Positions 45,343-53,756 of a stretch of 64,000 nucleotides of DNA are shown here, in pieces; positions within the stretch are counted from its first letter, which is position 1, and the number at the start of each line of letters is the position of its first letter. The DNA lies in contig NZ_DATAGQ010000139.1 of the NCBI RefSeq assembly GCF_036263595.1, forward strand, positions 32,023 through 96,022, in the 5' to 3' direction. The position numbers and the translations under genes were made by a program. The notes beneath the pieces are model-generated. The model was given only the letters and a program-made list of their open reading frames with translations. It was not told where the DNA came from and made no database searches. This DNA is from Geminicoccus sp036263595 (GTDB taxonomy: Bacteria > Pseudomonadota > Alphaproteobacteria > Geminicoccales > Geminicoccaceae).

Positions 45343-46539
45343 CTAGTCGAAGAAGGCGGCATCCTCTTCGCGGAGGTAGCGGCGCGCTTCCTGCACCACG
45401 AAATCGACGCCCATGCCAGGGCTGTCCCAGACCTCGATGAAGCCGTCCCGCACGATTGGTGACGGCAGGCCCGTGACGATATCGCCCCACCAGTCGGGAT
45501 CGGCGATCGGGCACTCGAAGGCGATGAAGTTGTCCGGCAGGGTCGCCGAGACCTGCAGGAGGGCGGCCAAGCCGAGGAGCCCGTTCGCCGTCCCGTGGGG
45601 TGCGAACAGGATGCCGTGCAGGTCGGCATATTCCGCCACCCATTTCAGCTCGGCGATGCCGCCGACATCGCAAGGATCGGGGCCCAGCACATCGACGGCG
45701 CGGCGCTCGATCAGCTCCTTGAAGTTCTGCCGGAGATAGATCTGCTCGCCGGTATGAATCGGCGTCGTCGTGCTCGTGGTCAGGTCGCGGTAGACCTCGG
45801 CGTTGACGAAGGGGATCTGGTCGCCGGTCAGCATGTCCTCCAGCCAGAGCAGGTTGAGGGGCTCGACCGCCTTGGCGAAGCGCTGCGCGTCCGGCAGCGT
45901 CCAGCCGGGCCCGCAATCGAGCGCCAGCCCGATCCGGTCGCCGGCCACCTCCTTCATCGCCTCGACGCAGGCCAGCGTGTGCTTAAAGCCGCGCTCGGTC
46001 ATCAAGCCGGTGTCGCGCAGGCCGGGAAAGGCCTGCTGCGAGACCTCCCCGTAATGATAGTCCTCAACCTTGCGGGCCATCGGGCTGTGGAAGGAAATCG
46101 GCTGCTTGATGATGGTGAAGCCTTCCGGCAGGGCCATCATCCGACGCAAGTCCTCGGCATAGTCCTCCGGCTCCTGACCCGCGAACGGAAAGCGGCGCCC
46201 GCCATTATAGACGCGCACGCGGTCGCGCACCTTGCCGCCCAGCAATTTGTGCACCGGCAGGCCGGCCGCCTTCCCCGCCACGTCCCAGAGCGCCATCTCG
46301 ATGGCGCTGATGGCACTCCCCCAAGGCTTGAAGGCGCCGCGGAAGCGGATGCGCCGCATGACGTTCTCGACATTGGTCGGATCGAGGCCCAGGAGCCGAT
46401 CGCGCAGGCTCAGGACGTGCGGCTTGAGATAGGGCTTCCAGAACTCGATCTGGCCGTAGCCGGAGATGCCCTCGTCGGTGACGATGCGCACGATCGGATG
46501 CTTGTCGATGACCGCACAGCGCAGGTCCACGATCTTCAT
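45343..46539 (-). CDS. Enolase-superfamily dehydratase (mandelate racemase/muconate lactonizing type)
   Basis: A 398-residue enzyme. Metal ligands Asp208 (ALDCGPG), Glu234 (WLEDM) and Glu264 (HTGEQ) are in the standard barrel positions, and His315 in APHG could act as base. The capping-domain sequence KIVDLRCAVIDKHPIVRI is normal. Members dehydrate sugar acids such as mannonate, galactonate or glucarate. Neighbours (IclR, mannonate-dehydratase-like, sugar ABC permeases) support a sugar-acid role; the exact substrate is not determined. Confidence 0.88.
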   Translation of the reverse strand: MKIVDLRCAVIDKHPIVRIVTDEGISGYGQIEFWKPYLKPHVLSLRDRLLGLDPTNVENVMRRIRFRGAFKPWGSAISAIEMALWDVAGKAAGLPVHKLLGGKVRDRVRVYNGGRRFPFAGQEPEDYAEDLRRMMALPEGFTIIKQPISFHSPMARKVEDYHYGEVSQQAFPGLRDTGLMTERGFKHTLACVEAMKEVAGDRIGLALDCGPGWTLPDAQRFAKAVEPLNLLWLEDMLTGDQIPFVNAEVYRDLTTSTTTPIHTGEQIYLRQNFKELIERRAVDVLGPDPCDVGGIAELKWVAEYADLHGILFAPHGTANGLLGLAALLQVSATLPDNFIAFECPIADPDWWGDIVTGLPSPIVRDGFIEVWDSPGMGVDFVVQEARRYLREEDAAFFD

Positions 46540-46575
46540 CTTGCCTCCCTTGGCCGCCCCCGTCGGAAAGCGGCA

Positions 46576-47364
46576 TCATGATGCGGGAATTTCGGCCGAA
46601 ATAGCCGCCGCCGTCTCCATCACGGCGCGCAGCAGCGCCTTGCGGGCGGCCGGGTCCTTGTCGGACAGGAAGGGCACGCTGAGTGCCGCGACGAAGCGGC
46701 CGTCCGGCTCGACAATGGGCGCTGCCAGGGCGTGGACGCTGGCGCCATGCTCGCCTCGGTCCTGCGCCCAGCCCTGTCGCCGGATCCGTGCCAACTCGCT
46801 GCGCAGCTTCGCCGGGTCGGTCACGGTGCGGGCGGTATAGCCCTCCAGCGGCCTGACCAGCAGCTGCTCCAGCTCGGCCGGCTCCAGATGGGCCATGACC
46901 ATCTTACTGGCTGCACCGGCATGCAGCGGGAAGCGCTGGCCAACCGCGGGCGCCAGGCCATAGGGGCTCGTCGCGGCGGCGACGGCGATAGTGAGCACAC
47001 GATCGCCGTCATGCACCGAGATCTTGTTGGCTTCCCCGGTCGCCTCGGCCAGCGCGTGGAGGTGACGCTGGGCCAGGGCCACCAGGTCGTAGCGCTTCAC
47101 GTCGATGCGTACCTGGGCCGCCAGGGCCAGCAGGCGTGGGCCGAGCTGATAGGAGCCATCGGCCATGCGCCGGACGATCTCGCGCTCGGCCAGTGTGTTG
47201 AGGATGCGGTAGACGGTGCTGCGCGGCAGGTCGAGCTGCTGCACCAGATCGCGGATGCCGGCACCGGCTGCCCGCTTCTCCAGGATGTCCAGAATGTCGA
47301 GCGTGCGCTCGAGCACCGGCACGCCGTTGCGCGCCTTCTGGTCCGCCGGTCCTTCGTCGCTCAT
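46576..47364 (-). CDS. IclR-family transcriptional regulator
   Basis: A 262-residue regulator. Winged helix at 18-75 (LDILEKRAAGAGIRDLVQQL, then LPRSTVYRILNTLAEREI) and an IclR effector domain (GWAQDRGEHGASVHALAAPI). The effector is typically a sugar acid or aromatic intermediate. It lies in the same direction as the dehydratase gene at 45343 and is divergent from the glyoxalase/AKR operon; the inverted repeats between 47421 and 47511 are its likely targets. Confidence 0.93.
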   Translation of the reverse strand: MSDEGPADQKARNGVPVLERTLDILDILEKRAAGAGIRDLVQQLDLPRSTVYRILNTLAEREIVRRMADGSYQLGPRLLALAAQVRIDVKRYDLVALAQRHLHALAEATGEANKISVHDGDRVLTIAVAAATSPYGLAPAVGQRFPLHAGAASKMVMAHLEPAELEQLLVRPLEGYTARTVTDPAKLRSELARIRRQGWAQDRGEHGASVHALAAPIVEPDGRFVAALSVPFLSDKDPAARKALLRAVMETAAAISAEIPAS

Positions 47365-47420
47365 GCGCTGTCCGTCCGCCTCATGGCTGGCGCTCTATCA
47401 TCCCCATTTGAATAGGTGAA

Positions 47421-47440
47421 GTTCTCATTTGAAAATGAAC
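47421..47440. promoter_or_regulatory. Candidate IclR operator 1
   Basis: GTTC-TCATTT-GA-AAATGA-AC, containing the perfect dyad TCATTT/AAATGA. It lies 57 bases upstream of the IclR start. Half-sites (TCAT/ATGA) recur in the two repeats below. Confidence 0.55.
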
Positions 47441-47473
47441 GTGGAAAAGGCGTTGACAGCCCTCTGCCGTGAC

Positions 47474-47489
47474 TTCATCCTGATATGAA
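47474..47489. promoter_or_regulatory. Candidate IclR operator 2
   Basis: TTCAT-CCTGAT-ATGAA, a perfect 5-bp dyad with a 6-base spacer, in the middle of the divergent promoter region. A TTGACA-like -35 lies at 47453-47458. Confidence 0.4.
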
Positions 47490-47497
47490 TAGCAGTT

Positions 47498-47511
47498 GTT
47501 CATATTTGAAC
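47498..47511. promoter_or_regulatory. Candidate IclR operator 3
   Basis: GTTCA-TATT-TGAAC, a perfect dyad 55 bases before the chosen start of the glyoxalase-like gene. Its half-site GTTCA resembles the arms of operator 1. Confidence 0.5.
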
Positions 47512-47565
47512 AGCATGCAGGACGATCAGGGTGGCCCACGCGGCCGCGAGCACGGAGGAATGCCG

Positions 47566-47973
47566 ATGGCTGCGAGTGGCCGTCAGGGACGGATCATGCA
47601 CACCATGATCCGGGTGGGCGATCTCGATCGGTCCATCGCTTTCTATGCCAGGCATTTTGGCATGGAGGTCATCCGCACGATCGACTTGCCAGAGGGCAAG
47701 TACACGAATGTCTTCATCGGCTACGGTGACGAGAAAACCAACCCGATGATCGAGCTCACCTACAATTACGGCGTCGAGAGCTACGAGCGCGGCAACGGCT
47801 TTGGCCATCTCGCGGTGGGCGTGGCGGACATCTACGGCACCTGCGAGCGGATGCGCGCCGACGGCGTCCCGATCGTCCGGGCACCGGGGCCGGTTAAGTT
47901 CGGCACCACCGTCATCGCCTTCGTCGACGACCCGGACGGCTACCGGGTCGAGCTGATCGAAGATCGCGGCTGA
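47566..47973 (+). CDS. Glyoxalase-fold protein (lactoylglutathione lyase-like)
   Basis: A 135-residue metal-dependent VOC-superfamily protein. Residues 10-130 form two paired modules: HTMIRVGDLDRSIAFYARHF and HLAVGVADIYGTCERMRADG, with Glu near PMIELTYN and VELIED as metal ligands. This matches glyoxalase I. GGAGGA at 47554-47559 sits six bases before ATG 47566; the ATG at 47560 is too close to it. First gene of the plus-strand operon, possibly clearing methylglyoxal formed during sugar-acid catabolism or acting on a related ketose. Confidence 0.85.
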   Translation: MAASGRQGRIMHTMIRVGDLDRSIAFYARHFGMEVIRTIDLPEGKYTNVFIGYGDEKTNPMIELTYNYGVESYERGNGFGHLAVGVADIYGTCERMRADGVPIVRAPGPVKFGTTVIAFVDDPDGYRVELIEDRG

Positions 47974-47994
47974 CCCAAGGAAAGGACGGCAGCG

Positions 47995-48975
47995 ATGGAG
48001 TTCACCCGGCTCGGCCGCTCAGGCCTCGAAGTGTCGCGCATCTGCCTGGGCTGCATGACCTTCGGCGAGCCCGCCCGCGGCAACCCGACCTGGACGCTGC
48101 CCGAGGACGAGAGCCGCGAGCTCATCCGCAAGGCGCTCGACCTCGGCATCAACTTCTTCGACACGGCGAACATCTACTCCAACGGCTCCAGCGAGGAGAT
48201 CGTCGGCCGGGCGCTGAAGGACTTTGCCCGGCGGGACGAGATCGTCCTGGCGACCAAGCTCAACTCGCCCCTGCGCGAAGGACCGAACGCCGCCGGCCTG
48301 TCCCGCAAGGCCATCATGCAGGAGATCGACCACAGCCTTCGGCGGCTCGGCACCGACTATGTCGATCTCTACCAGATCCATCGCTGGGACCCGGTGACCC
48401 CGATCGAGGAGACGCTGGAAGCGCTGACGGACGTCGTGAAGGCCGGCAAGGCCCGCTATGTCGGCGCGTCCTCGATGCATGCCTGGAAGTTCGCCAAGGC
48501 CCTCTATCTGTCCGACCGCAGGGGCTGGTCGCGCTTCATCTCCATGCAGAACCACTACAACCTCCTCAACCGCGAGGAGGAGCGGGAGATGGTGCCGCTG
48601 TGCGCCGCCGAGGGCGTGGGGCTGATCCCCTGGAGCCCGCTCGCGCGCGGCCTGCTGGCCCGCGAGGAAGGGCAAGAGAGCCTGCGCAAGGACACCGACC
48701 TGCTCAGGCCCAAGCTCTATGGCGATACCGAGGAAGCGGACGGCAAGGTGATCGCGGCCGTCGCCAGGATGGCGGCGCGCCATGGCGTGCCACGAGCCCA
48801 GGTGGCGCTGGCCTGGCTGCTCGCCAACCCAGCGGTGACCGCCCCGATCGTGGGCGTCAGCCGGAAGGGCCAGATCACCGATGCGGTCGCGGCCGTGGCA
48901 CTGCGGCTTTCGGCGGAGGACCTGGCCAAGCTCGCCGAACACTACGTCCCGCACAAGGTCGCCGGCTTCACCTGA
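47995..48975 (+). CDS. Aldo/keto reductase
   Basis: A 326-residue NADPH-dependent reductase. The catalytic tetrad is complete: Asp56, Tyr61, Lys88 and His129 (in FFDTANIYSNGSSE, VLATKLN, DLYQIHRW). GRSGLEVSRICLGCMTFGEP and VGASSMHAWKFAKAL fit the YajO/YghZ-type subfamily. Starts 21 bases after the glyoxalase-like gene. In this locus it may interconvert a sugar and its alcohol or acid. Confidence 0.93.
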   Translation: MEFTRLGRSGLEVSRICLGCMTFGEPARGNPTWTLPEDESRELIRKALDLGINFFDTANIYSNGSSEEIVGRALKDFARRDEIVLATKLNSPLREGPNAAGLSRKAIMQEIDHSLRRLGTDYVDLYQIHRWDPVTPIEETLEALTDVVKAGKARYVGASSMHAWKFAKALYLSDRRGWSRFISMQNHYNLLNREEEREMVPLCAAEGVGLIPWSPLARGLLAREEGQESLRKDTDLLRPKLYGDTEEADGKVIAAVARMAARHGVPRAQVALAWLLANPAVTAPIVGVSRKGQITDAVAAVALRLSAEDLAKLAEHYVPHKVAGFT

Positions 48976-49021
48976 AGGCAGGCGGCGCGTGCGATGGCTG
49001 AAGGATGAGGAAGGATCCCGC

Positions 49022-49762
49022 GTGATTGAGACGAAGGACATCGAGCGCCCGCCGGCAGAGCATTGCCGGGCCCTTCGGGAGATGGGGGCAGCGACGATCA
49101 CGGGCACGCTCTACCGGATGGGCGTCCGCAACTCGCATATCTGCGGGCCCGTCGCGTGGACCAAGGGCAGGTGCATCGCCGGCCCGGCCCTGACGCTCCA
49201 GTTCATGCCCAAGCGCGAGGATCTCTACGGCGACGACGAGTATGCCGAGCCGGAAAAGCAGCTCCACCGCCACGTGCTCTACCACACCCAGCCCGGCGAC
49301 ATCGTCGTGGTCGACGCGCGCGGCGACATGCGCAGCGGCATCTTCGGCGAGATGATGCTGACCTTCTTCCAGGGCAAAGGCGGTGCCGGCGTCGTGATCG
49401 ACGGATGCCTGCGCGACTACCCGAACTACGGCAATATCGAGCTGCCCCTTTGGATCCGCGGCCTCACGCCGAACTTCCACACCCAGACCGACATCATGCC
49501 GTTCGGGGTGAACATCCCGATCGCGTGCGGCGGCGTGCTGGTCATGCCGGGCGACATCATCGTCGCCGACGATGACGGGGCGGTGGTCGTGCCGAAGGCG
49601 CTGGCCCCGCGCGTGATCGCGGAAGCCGCGGTGCACCATGAATGGGAAGCCTTCTCCAAGGAGCGGCTGATGGCTGGCGGCGACCTGCGCCGTTACTACC
49701 CGCTCACCGAGGCCGCCCGCCCCGAATACGAAGAGTGGTTGAGAGCCCAGCCGGCGAAGTAG
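49022..49762 (+). CDS. RraA/HMG-aldolase family protein
   Basis: A 246-residue protein with the RraA fold: GTLYRMGVRNSHICGPV, then QPGDIVVVDARGDMRSGIFGEMM, GAGVVIDGCLRDYPN and ADDDGAVVVPKALA. Relatives are class II aldolases for 4-hydroxy-4-methyl-2-oxoglutarate, oxaloacetate decarboxylases, or dimethylmenaquinone methyltransferase-named RraA homologues. In a sugar-acid locus an aldolase for a 2-keto acid is the best guess. GTG 49022 follows AGGAAGGA; a longer frame from 48881 overlaps the reductase gene. Confidence 0.85.
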   Translation: MIETKDIERPPAEHCRALREMGAATITGTLYRMGVRNSHICGPVAWTKGRCIAGPALTLQFMPKREDLYGDDEYAEPEKQLHRHVLYHTQPGDIVVVDARGDMRSGIFGEMMLTFFQGKGGAGVVIDGCLRDYPNYGNIELPLWIRGLTPNFHTQTDIMPFGVNIPIACGGVLVMPGDIIVADDDGAVVVPKALAPRVIAEAAVHHEWEAFSKERLMAGGDLRRYYPLTEAARPEYEEWLRAQPAK

Positions 49763-49817
49763 CCGCCGGAAGGATGTGGCCGCGCCTGGACGGCTGGCGG
49801 CCCGCGAGGAGGATCGG

Positions 49818-50948
49818 ATGCCGAAGCCATCGGCGATCAAGGTCGGGATGACGCTCTCGGGGCCAAGGCTCGCCGAGCAGAACGCGCGCTTTGCCGCCCA
49901 GGCCGGTGCCACCCACATCGTCGTCCATCTCGGCCGCTACGCGCCCGGTCCCGATCCGTCACCCTACCAGACCGGCGGTGCCGTCGGGCCGATCCTTGGC
50001 GACTGCTCGGCCGAGCCGCTCTGGTCGTACGAGCGGATGGCGGAGGTCGTGGCGATGCTGCGCGCCCACGGGCTCCAGATCGCCGCGATGGAGAACTTCG
50101 CGCCGAACTTCTGGTCGGACATCCTGCTGGACGGCCCGCGCAAGACCGCGCAGATGGACGACCTGAAGCGCCTCGTGCGCGATGCCGGGCGGGCGGGCAT
50201 TCCCGTGATCGGCTATAACTTCTCGCTGGCCGGCGTCTGGGGCTGGATGCGCCGACCGGTCGGGCGTGGCGGTGCGCTCACCTCGGTCTTCGATGCCACA
50301 GCCTTCGATCCCGATGCGCCGATCGCCGACGGCATGGTCTGGAACATGCGCTACCGGGCGGGCCGTCCGGAGGCGCCGCCGGTCACCGTGTCGGACGCGG
50401 AGCTCTGGCAGCGCCTGGAATGGTTCCTGAAGGAACTCGTGCCGGTGGCGGAGGAGGCGGGCGTGCGCCTGGCGGCCCATCCGGACGACCCGCCGGTGGA
50501 GCGGCTGCGCGGCACGGCCAGGCTGGTCAACCAGCCGCACAAGTACGACCGCCTGCTCGGCGTCGTCCGCAGCCCCGCCAATGCGCTCGAGTTCTGCCTG
50601 GGCTCGCTGCAGGAGATGACGACGGGCGACGTGTATGCCGCCACCCGCAAGCACGCGCGTGCCGGCGATATCGCCTACGTCCACTTCCGCAACGTCCGCG
50701 GCAAGGTCCCTTCCTACCAGGAGACCTTCGTCGACGACGGCGACATCGACATGACCGAGATCGTCCGGATCCTGCGCGACGAGGCCTATGACGGCGTCAT
50801 CGTGCCGGACCATGTGCCGGAGCTGGACTGCGCAGCACCCTGGCATGCCGGGATGGCCTACGCGATCGCCTACATGCGCGCCCTGGTCGGCAACGCCGAG
50901 GCACTCGGTCCATCCAGAACCGCCCGAGAGCTGAAGATGGCGGGATAA
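49818..50948 (+). CDS. Mannonate dehydratase-like protein (UxuA family)
   Basis: A 376-residue TIM-barrel enzyme. VGMTLSGPRLAEQNARFAAQ, MENFAPNFWSDILL, VRLAAHPDDPP and DIAYVHFRNVRGKVPSYQE line up with UxuA-family blocks; the His and Asp/Glu ligands are retained. UxuA converts D-mannonate to 2-dehydro-3-deoxygluconate, which the PfkB kinase at 38.6 kb could phosphorylate. It is shorter and more divergent than E. coli UxuA, so another hexonate is possible. GAGGAGGA precedes ATG 49818. Confidence 0.85.
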   Translation: MPKPSAIKVGMTLSGPRLAEQNARFAAQAGATHIVVHLGRYAPGPDPSPYQTGGAVGPILGDCSAEPLWSYERMAEVVAMLRAHGLQIAAMENFAPNFWSDILLDGPRKTAQMDDLKRLVRDAGRAGIPVIGYNFSLAGVWGWMRRPVGRGGALTSVFDATAFDPDAPIADGMVWNMRYRAGRPEAPPVTVSDAELWQRLEWFLKELVPVAEEAGVRLAAHPDDPPVERLRGTARLVNQPHKYDRLLGVVRSPANALEFCLGSLQEMTTGDVYAATRKHARAGDIAYVHFRNVRGKVPSYQETFVDDGDIDMTEIVRILRDEAYDGVIVPDHVPELDCAAPWHAGMAYAIAYMRALVGNAEALGPSRTARELKMAG

Positions 50949-51983
50949 CGAGAACGAGGCGCCGATCCGATCGGCAAGAAGGGCGACATCCAGAATGGCG
51001 CCACCATCGCGCTGGCCGAGACCGGCGGCCTGGAGCCGGTCGGCGAGTACCTGACCCAGCAGGGCATGACGTTCGACGACTTCTTCCCCGCGGCCCTCGA
51101 GACCGCCACCTACCAGGACAAGCTCTATGCCCTGCCCTTCCAGGTCGAGGCGCATGCGCTGGTCTACAACAAGGGCGCGTTCCGCGAGGCCGGCCTGGAT
51201 CCGGAGAAGCCGCCGCAGACCTGGGACGAGCTCGTCGTCGCGGCGCAGACGCTGACGAAGACGACCGAGCGCGGCCAGCAATACGGCTACGGCGTGGCCG
51301 GCGGCGGCCAGGACCAGCCGGGCAACACGCTGTTCCGCACCCTGCCGCTCATGTGGATGAACGGCGGCGGCATCCTGTCGGACGACTTCACCAAGGTCAC
51401 CCTGAACCAGCCCGAGAGCGTGGCGGCGGTCCAGTTCTATGCCGACTTCTATACCAAGCATGCGGTAGCACCGCCCTCCACGCTCGAGAATGACGGCCTG
51501 GCGCTGCGCCGCCTGTTCATCGCGGAGAGCATCGCGATGATCCAGGCCTCGCAGGCGGACTTCCTGCTGATCAAGCAGGGCAATCCCGACCTCAACCTGG
51601 GCGTGGCCCGCCTGCCCCATCCCAAGGACCGCGATCCCGCCGTGATCCTGGGCGGCTGGAACTTCATCGTGCCCGCCGAGGCGCCGAACAAGGCGGAGAC
51701 GCTGCAGTTCCTGCAGTTCCTGTCGAGCACCGAGAACATCGCCTACTACACGAACACCAGCCCCGCCCGCCGCAGCGGGTTCGACCAGCCCCAGCACCAG
51801 CGCCCCGACCTGGTCGGCTTCAAGCAGATGCTGGACTACGCGCGCCGCCAGCCGCCGCTGCCCGAGTGGTCGCAGATCGTGCAGATCTACTACGACCACT
51901 TCCAGGAAGTGCTGCTCGGCACCCCGGCGCAGGAGGCGATGGACGCTGCCGCCGCCGAGATCCAGCCCCTGCTGGAACAGTGA
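50949..51983 (+). pseudogene. Sugar ABC transporter substrate-binding protein, 5'-truncated
   Basis: Family 1 extracellular solute-binding protein lacking its N-terminus. The open frame begins directly after the TAA of the previous gene; recognisable sequence starts at ALAETGGLEPVGEYL (about 51000) and continues PFQVEAHALVYNKGAFREAG, WNFIVPAEAPNKAETLQFL and on to the normal C-terminus. No signal peptide or start codon with a ribosome binding site exists; the first ATG is 51066. About 70-100 residues, including the export signal, are missing relative to the usual 400-430. An assembly gap could also explain it. Confidence 0.8.
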
Positions 51984-51987
51984 CGAG

Positions 51988-52905
51988 ATGGCCAGGCCGC
52001 TCGCCCCCGCCGCCGGGAATCTCGCTGACGAAAGCCGTCCGGCGCGACGCGCGTTCAGGATCGGCGCCGGGCCGCTGTTCATCCTGCCGACGATGGCGCT
52101 CCTGGCGATCCTGATCCTCTATCCGGTCGTCTCGACCGTGATCCTGAGCTTCACCGACGCTGCCGGCCGCTATGTGGGCGGGGACAACTATGCGGCCGCC
52201 TTCCGCTCGTCCTCGACGATCCGGGTCATCTTCAACACGATCTACTATGTCGCCGGCTCGGTGATCCTGCAGCTGGTGATCGGGGTGGCCGCGGGCATCC
52301 TGCTGAACCAGAAGTTCCGCGGCCGCGCCATGGTGCGCTCCTTGATGCTGATCCCCTGGGTCATCCCGGGCATCGTCGCGGCGATGACCTGGGCCTGGAT
52401 GTTCCATACCGACTATGGCATCGTGAACTATGCCCTGGTGTCGCTCGGCATCATCGACCAGCCGGTCGGCTGGCTGACCAATCCGTCGACGGTCATGCCG
52501 GCGCTGATCGCGGTGAACGCGTGGAAGATGTTCCCGTTCGTCGCGGTCATGGTCCTGGCCGGGCTGCAGTCCGTCCCGGAGGAGCTGTACGAGGCAGCCA
52601 GGGTCGATGGCGCGCAGTTCCGCCACGAGGTCTGGCACATCATGCTGCCGCAGCTCCGGCCGGTGCTGGTGGCGATCACGCTGCTGCTGGTGATCTGGGG
52701 CCTGGACGGCATCACCATCATCTACTCGATGACGGGCGGCGGTCCTGCCGGCCGGTCGATGATCTTCCCGATCCAGATCTACGCGATGGCGTTCGAGTTC
52801 TTCGAGTTCAACCGGGCGGCTGCCCTGTCGGTCGTCTACTTCCTGCTCATCGTCGGGCTGATCGCGCTCTATCTTCGCGCCTTCGCACCGCAGGAGAACG
52901 ACTGA
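51988..52905 (+). CDS. Sugar ABC transporter permease (MalF/UgpA type)
   Basis: A 305-residue inner-membrane permease with six helices. The ATPase-coupling EAA loop reads EELYEAARVDGAQFRHEVWHIMLPQL. It begins 4 bases after the binding-protein stop and its stop overlaps the next ATG by one base (TGATG). Pairs with the second permease; no ATPase gene lies in the window, so a shared MsmK/UgpC-type ATPase encoded elsewhere would be needed. Confidence 0.92.
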   Translation: MARPLAPAAGNLADESRPARRAFRIGAGPLFILPTMALLAILILYPVVSTVILSFTDAAGRYVGGDNYAAAFRSSSTIRVIFNTIYYVAGSVILQLVIGVAAGILLNQKFRGRAMVRSLMLIPWVIPGIVAAMTWAWMFHTDYGIVNYALVSLGIIDQPVGWLTNPSTVMPALIAVNAWKMFPFVAVMVLAGLQSVPEELYEAARVDGAQFRHEVWHIMLPQLRPVLVAITLLLVIWGLDGITIIYSMTGGGPAGRSMIFPIQIYAMAFEFFEFNRAAALSVVYFLLIVGLIALYLRAFAPQEND

Positions 52906-53738
52906 TGGCGCTCAAGACCACCGGTGCCAGAAGCTGGATCTACCTGCCGCTGGCCATCCTGCTCACGGTCAGCCTGTTCCCGTTCCTGTGGATGGCGACC
53001 TCCTCCTTCAAGCCGTTGCGCCAGCTCTACGCCGTGCCGCCGTCCTGGCTGCCCGATCCTGCGACCTTCGCCAACTTCGAGAAGGTGATCTTCAACAGCA
53101 ACATTCCCCGCTACTTCCTGAACAGCACGATCATCTCGCTGGGCTCGACGGCCCTTGCCCTGTGCTTTGCGATCTTCGCCGCCTACGGCTTCGCCCGCTT
53201 CCGCTTCCGGGGAAAGATCCTGGCGCAGTCCTTTGTGCTCATCGGGCAGATGCTGCCGACGGCCACCATCATCGTGCCCCTTTACTTCGTGCTGAGCTAT
53301 TTCGGCCTGATCAACACCTATCTTGGCCTGATCCTCGTCTACCTCATCCTCACCCTGCCCCTCAGCGTCTGGATGCTGACGAGCTACTTCAAGGGCATCC
53401 CGCGCGAGCTGGAAGAGGCCGCGATCATTGATGGCGCGTCACGGCTGACCATCCTCTTCAGGATCAACCTGCCGCTGATCATCCCGGGCATCGTCGCGGT
53501 GGTGCTCTACTCGTTCGTCGCGACCTGGAACGAGTTCGTCTTCGCCCTCTCCTTCGCGACCGACCGGAGCATGAAGACCCTGCCGATCGGACTGGCCGAG
53601 TTCTCGTCCGAGTTCGACACGGACTGGGGAGCGGTGATGGCCGCGTCCTTCATCATGACGCTGCCGATCGCCATCATCTTCCTGGCCCTGCAGCGCCTGT
53701 TCGTGGGCGGCGTGATGTCCGGCGCGACCAAGGGCTGA
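52905..53738 (+). CDS. Sugar ABC transporter permease (MalG/UgpE type)
   Basis: A 277-residue permease: helices start at WIYLPLAILLTVSLFPFLWM, MATSSFKP is typical, and the EAA loop reads ELEEAAIIDGASRLTILFRINLPL. ATG 52905 overlaps the previous stop by one base, so translation is coupled. Last gene of the catabolic operon. Confidence 0.93.
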   Translation: MALKTTGARSWIYLPLAILLTVSLFPFLWMATSSFKPLRQLYAVPPSWLPDPATFANFEKVIFNSNIPRYFLNSTIISLGSTALALCFAIFAAYGFARFRFRGKILAQSFVLIGQMLPTATIIVPLYFVLSYFGLINTYLGLILVYLILTLPLSVWMLTSYFKGIPRELEEAAIIDGASRLTILFRINLPLIIPGIVAVVLYSFVATWNEFVFALSFATDRSMKTLPIGLAEFSSEFDTDWGAVMAASFIMTLPIAIIFLALQRLFVGGVMSGATKG

Positions 53739-53756
53739 CAGGCCGGCGACGGCGGA

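Noticed and set aside
49959..52082. Open frame of about 700 codons on the minus strand
   Set aside because: Antisense to the well-supported mannonate-dehydratase, binding-protein and permease genes; its composition is that of a shadow frame in GC-rich DNA.
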